From: Bemisia tabaci
Taxonomy: Eukaryota; Arthropoda; Insecta; Hemiptera; Aleyrodidae
NCBI RefSeq assembly: GCF_918797505.1
Contig: NC_092802.1
Location: forward strand, 16,451,883 to 16,515,882
Direction of reading: 5' to 3'
Length of the DNA: 64,000 bases
Shown: positions 60,457 through 64,000 of the stretch, piece after piece
Numbering within the stretch: position 1 is the stretch's first letter
Layout: each line of letters begins with the position of its first letter
The notes under the pieces: model-generated
The model's database searches: none
The model's input: only the letters and a program-made list of their open reading frames with translations
What the model was told of the DNA's origin: nothing
Position numbers and translations under genes: made by a program

Positions 60457-62310
60457 ATGTATGCATATTTTCAAAGGATTCTCTATTTCGCGTCCCCATT
60501 TTTTGCGATTGCCACATGCATTCCAACGTCTCAGATGTTTACTATGAATGGAAACAATCAGAGACATTTAGTCTCACATGCCATCACAGTGTGTCTAAAC
60601 ACCGTAAAGCAATCAGGGCCGTCTTCACTCTACATTACTGATTTTAACGCTGACCCTTCAATCCCTCTACTCATTCAAACCTTGCACAATTTATCAATCC
60701 CAACCATTTTCATGACTCACCCTCGCAAGTTGCTAAATTTAAGCGGAAAAAATCAGATGAATAATTACATGTTCTTCCTCGATGATGTCAATGCAATATT
60801 TGATCTAATTTTAAGTTTCGCCTCTAAAGATGAGAAAAATGGAGAGATTTTTTTCCACCATGAGGTAAAACACGAAGAGAATCTTCATAACTACTCAATT
60901 CCTATTGTCAACTCTCAAAAAAAGTCCGATTTTCATTATATTGAGAACTTGCCACGATACTGCATCATTGTTGATGGGTATTCGCAGTCAACGGCGAACA
61001 AGATTTGTGATGAAAAAATGTTCATATCCTCGAAAGAATTGAATGGCTCTGCAACTTTATCGAATGTGAACCTTAAAAAACCCGTGGTCTGTACACTAAC
61101 TTAATTTGGAACTCGAAAAATTTTCTAATTTTCATGCTCAAAAAGTTTGACTGTGATGCCGACAATTCTACAACCAACGGAAATCAACCGGAAAGTCATC
61201 ATGTTATAGATACAGAGGACAAAATTCCCACAGCTCACATGGCAAACGATTACGATACTTTGATTTTCTGCTTTAAATTTATTTGGCGCTTCTTTCGTGG
61301 CCTTAAAACAATCATCTGTACCGAGAACGGCTGCAGTAGGTACGACCCTTTCACAGAAAATGTTATTTGGTACAACGGTCAGGATGACGAGGGCTACTTC
61401 GATTTCTCCGTGACCAATCTGCACAAGAAACATGTGAATTTAATCCTGAATGACATCGAGGGTTTCAGGATGAGCGGCGAACATCTTTATCGCGCCATGC
61501 AGGACGTGCAGCTCGCGATTTTTTACGACCTCGAGAGATCATTAAACTGCACCTTCAGGTACTTCTTACATCCGATAGGAGACAACGGTCAGATCGACCA
61601 TGACATCGGCCAAAAACTCAACCTTGATTTGCACCGGGTTGCAATCGGTGATTCCCTCGATGACAAAGTTTACTCGGGTTTCGACCTCTCGGTTGGCGTT
61701 GAAACAGAAGCTGTGTGCATACTCACCCCGCACAGCAAACTAATGCCACCGTGTTTGGTGGGATACAAAATTTTCACCCTCGGAGTCTGGATTTTCCTCT
61801 TGCTCACGGTCGCGATTTTCATCGTCACGCAATACTTCTTTCTTAACGTCCATTGTCGATCGCTTCGAGGTTTATATTCGGAGAGGGATGTCTCCATGTT
61901 CGCCGGAACTTCATCGTTGTACACGATCTACCATTACTTCATATGCGGAACGCCGCCACGTCTACTCCTAGGAAAGCTACTGACGGGGAAAATCTTATTT
62001 TTCATTTTCAGCTTCTCCGCGCTCATAATTTCCAGCATTTTCCTGGGCGGCATGACCACATTGTTGACGAACACTCTGCAGTATCCCGAAATCGACTCGC
62101 TGAAAGAACTCGAGGATTCTGATCTCTTCATTCAGACGCTTCAAGTGGAGTCGGCCGAGAAGTCATTCGCCAGACTCGGCTTGTCCGAAGAGATGAGGGC
62201 CAAGCTGGTCAATAGTTTAGAATATTATACGTCATCGGACACGGAGAAAAATGATTAATGAGGATGACAATGTCAAACATGGTTGTACGGCTTATGATGC
62301 GTGTAAATAA
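60457..62310 (+). pseudogene. Divergent insect ionotropic receptor (IR), frameshifted and truncated
   Basis: IRs are ligand-gated cation channels of sensory neuron membranes, related to ionotropic glutamate receptors. Fragment 1 (60457-61104, 215 codons) opens with a hydrophobic signal-peptide-like stretch (residues 1-24) followed by an N-terminal domain rich in Asn-X-Ser/Thr. Fragment 2 lies in another frame, open from about 61077 to 62258; upstream of its first Met it reads NLIWNSKNFLIFM, typical of insect IRs. Numbering from the ATG at 61134, it has a hydrophobic TM1 (about 212-238), a pore-like segment (about 254-276), a second membrane segment (about 283-313) and the start of S2 (SLKELEDSD). 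The SYTANLAAF-type motif of true glutamate receptors is missing, as in divergent IRs. A third frame at 62251-62310 adds NVKHGCTAYDAC, which resembles S2 of related IRs, then stops. Shifts fall near 61077-61104 and 62245-62256, both at or beside A-runs. The last membrane segment is not found. No intron with proper borders explains the shifts; sequencing error remains possible. An AATAAA lies at 62306. Confidence 0.82.
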
Positions 62311-63054
62311 AAAAGCTGTTATCGCAGTAAGGCTGCAATATGAGAGACACACAGCCAAAAGTCATTATTACAATGTCCAATTTGTTGACAAAAAGAACGT
62401 TGCATCAACAGGAGAAATGCCGATCGTCACAATGTGGCATTGTTATTCTCACGCACAGTTTGAATGTCCCGCGCTATCTTCATTTCAACAATGCCAGCTC
62501 TGTTGCCGCGCACGATGCTTTTGATCGAATTCACTTTTTAAGGAGTGTGATTGCAATGATGTAAGATATTCATACCGCAGCAAAGTGATGTTTGTTTCTC
62601 TGACATAACAACACTGAATTTCCTACATGCGATGTGATCATTTCTATATTACCTCTTGTTAACTGAACATCATGACAGTCAAATTTAAGAGTTTAATGAA
62701 ATTCACATTAAAGAGTGGAATTCACACAGCGTATACAATTTTTTATAAGTACTGCAGTCAGTATGCCAAGTTATTTATGGTGTACCTCTTATAAAATTGT
62801 CAGCTTTCATAGGGCGGGGTAGAAAGAGGGAGAGAGAGATAAGCTAAAAAGAAAACCCAAGGGTTGGATTTTTTGTCCCTCCATATGTCTCGCAGAAATT
62901 TTGCTCTGCTATCAGTGTAAGCACTCATTTTGTCATGGGGGATGAAATGTTTTCTTAGAAGTTGAGTGAAGGTAGGAATTTAAGTCCCATTTTGTCAATT
63001 GCCCTGGTTGGGCTTGCAAATGTGTCATAGACCTAATAAAAGAAAGGAAAATTA
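62311..63054 (+). other. Region after IR pseudogene; no recognised coding
   Basis: Small frames (62258-62524, 62340-62564) do not read like the missing S2 and last membrane segment of an IR. A GA run is at 62823-62840. Confidence 0.5.
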
Positions 63055-63350
63055 TTTAGTAAGGTAAAAAAAATTCAAAAAATAAAACAAAACAAAAATA
63101 AACTGAAAGATAAGCTGATGACAAAATAAAAAAATAAATATAACAGCAAAATAAAATAATAAATTAAACTTTTAAAAAAATAAATAAAAGAATGAAAAAG
63201 ACAAAAAATAAAAAAAAACAAGAGAATTACAATTAAACAATCGAAATAAATAAAATAATGAAATAAAACAAAAAATAAAATAATATAATTAATTTTAAAA
63301 TTAAATAATAATAGAATAGAAACATTAAAACCACAAATAGAAATAAATAT
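63055..63350. repeat. A-rich low-complexity DNA (AAAATAAA)n
   Basis: A continuous run of AAAATAAA-like words with almost no G or C. Confidence 0.85.
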
Positions 63351-63458
63351 GTACGATAGTAAAATGCTGTCGGTGAAAACTGTCCAAAAATTGCGTTCAA
63401 CTTAACGATCCGTTCAAACAGACGCTATACACAGGTTTTTCATCCCACCGAAACAGGT

Positions 63459-63533
63459 TCCTTCGTTGCTCAGTCGGTAAAGGGTTAGGCTAGTGTTAGG
63501 TAGGTCGCAGGTTCGATCCCCGGTTAAGGCAGG
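63459..63533 (+). other. tRNA-like segment (plus strand)
   Basis: TTGCTCAGTCGGTAAAGGG (A-box like) and GCAGGTTCGATCCCCGG (B box) at tRNA spacing. The anticodon and T stems pair poorly. A tRNA-derived SINE head or decayed tRNA. Confidence 0.6.
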
Positions 63534-64000
63534 AAAATTTCTATCAACAAAATGCCAAAGGAAAGCATCCGCACGTTTCGTATATTTAATTTTTTACGAT
63601 TTTGGTAGTTGTTCTCGCGAGTAATCATTTTAAAGGGCTCTTTTGCATGTTCCGCCACTCATACTCCCGGGATACAGCCACAGAGAGCGAAAAACACAAA
63701 AATGCCGCATTGTGGGCCACGCAGCAAGCGCACGGTGCGCTTCACCACAGCGGGGCCATGCATTCAACAATGCTACAAAGTTACCTCCACAACTTAACAC
63801 GCACCTTCGAAATTACAATGCTGACATTGTGCGGTACGACGTGGGCAATGTTGGGCCTGTGGGTGACAATGTAACATTGTTGAACGGAGCGGAATCACTG
63901 TCGTCAGCATCATTCATTTCTCTCCGTGGAATATATGTGGGACACCGAGGCGCAATTTAAGATTTTCTGGATACGAAGCTTGACGGAGACGGAGACGAAT
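63534..64000. other. No recognised gene
   Basis: Three overlapping plus frames (63602-63960). Repeated ACAATG/CATTGT words near 63760-63880 also occur at 62370-62500, suggesting a degraded repeat. Confidence 0.45.

Noticed and set aside
61105..61133. Short intron joining the IR fragments
   Set aside because: There is no AG acceptor before 61134, and the IR-like frame is already open upstream of the supposed acceptor, so a frameshift fits better.
62258..62564. Frames after the IR as its missing C-terminus
   Set aside because: They lack a membrane segment and S2-like wording.
63459..63533. Functional tRNA gene
   Set aside because: A and B boxes are present, but the anticodon and T stems do not pair well.

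Overview
The window is nuclear DNA from an insect, most likely a whitefly-like hemipteran. Two observations support this. A nuclear copy of mitochondrial COX1 on the minus strand at about 32262-32455 reads in frame with the invertebrate mitochondrial code, and its wording ([20 protein letters not shown]) is what I recall of whitefly COX1. The only recognisable host gene is a divergent insect ionotropic receptor (IR). There are no bacterial-type operons, and reading frames longer than about 180 codons are almost absent. The species call is an inference.

The region is gene-poor and built largely of short non-autonomous transposons, many nested. From 1 to about 42 kb I see: at least 13 copies or fragments of a ~250-bp MITE with CTGCCGTGCTAAGG ends; about 10 copies of a ~230-bp near-palindromic MITE with CACTGGAAAAAA ends and 2-bp target duplications; six copies of a ~0.8-kb hAT-type element (CAGGGCCGGATTA ends, 8-bp target duplications) carrying an internal minisatellite; four copies of a second small hAT-type element (CAGTGGCGTGGC); two 1.3-1.7-kb elements with CCCTRGTAGCA ends at TA sites (27022-28329 and 29105-30853); mitochondrial insertions (12S rRNA near 30.9-31.1 kb, COX1 near 32.3 kb); and a ~280-bp tandem array at 38.1-38.85 kb.

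At 41.8-45.0 kb a 5'-truncated Jockey/CR1-like LINE on the minus strand, with an intact reverse transcriptase frame, sits inside a palindromic repeat. It is flanked by nearly identical ~325-bp direct repeats, an unusually long target duplication. From 45 to 57.7 kb there are further nested elements, including a three-level nest at 51.9-53.1 kb and a hAT element inside a palindrome at 47.3-48.5 kb.

At 57758-60446 a 2.69-kb foldback element with tandem ~180-bp units in both arms ends 10 bp before the ATG of the IR gene (60457-about 62310, plus strand). The IR gene keeps a signal-peptide-like start, the channel membrane segments and part of S2, but has two apparent frameshifts and an early stop. 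It is a pseudogene or a very recently damaged allele. The last 1.7 kb is A-rich sequence and a tRNA-like segment. The few genes do not form a pathway; the story here is transposon layering and decay.
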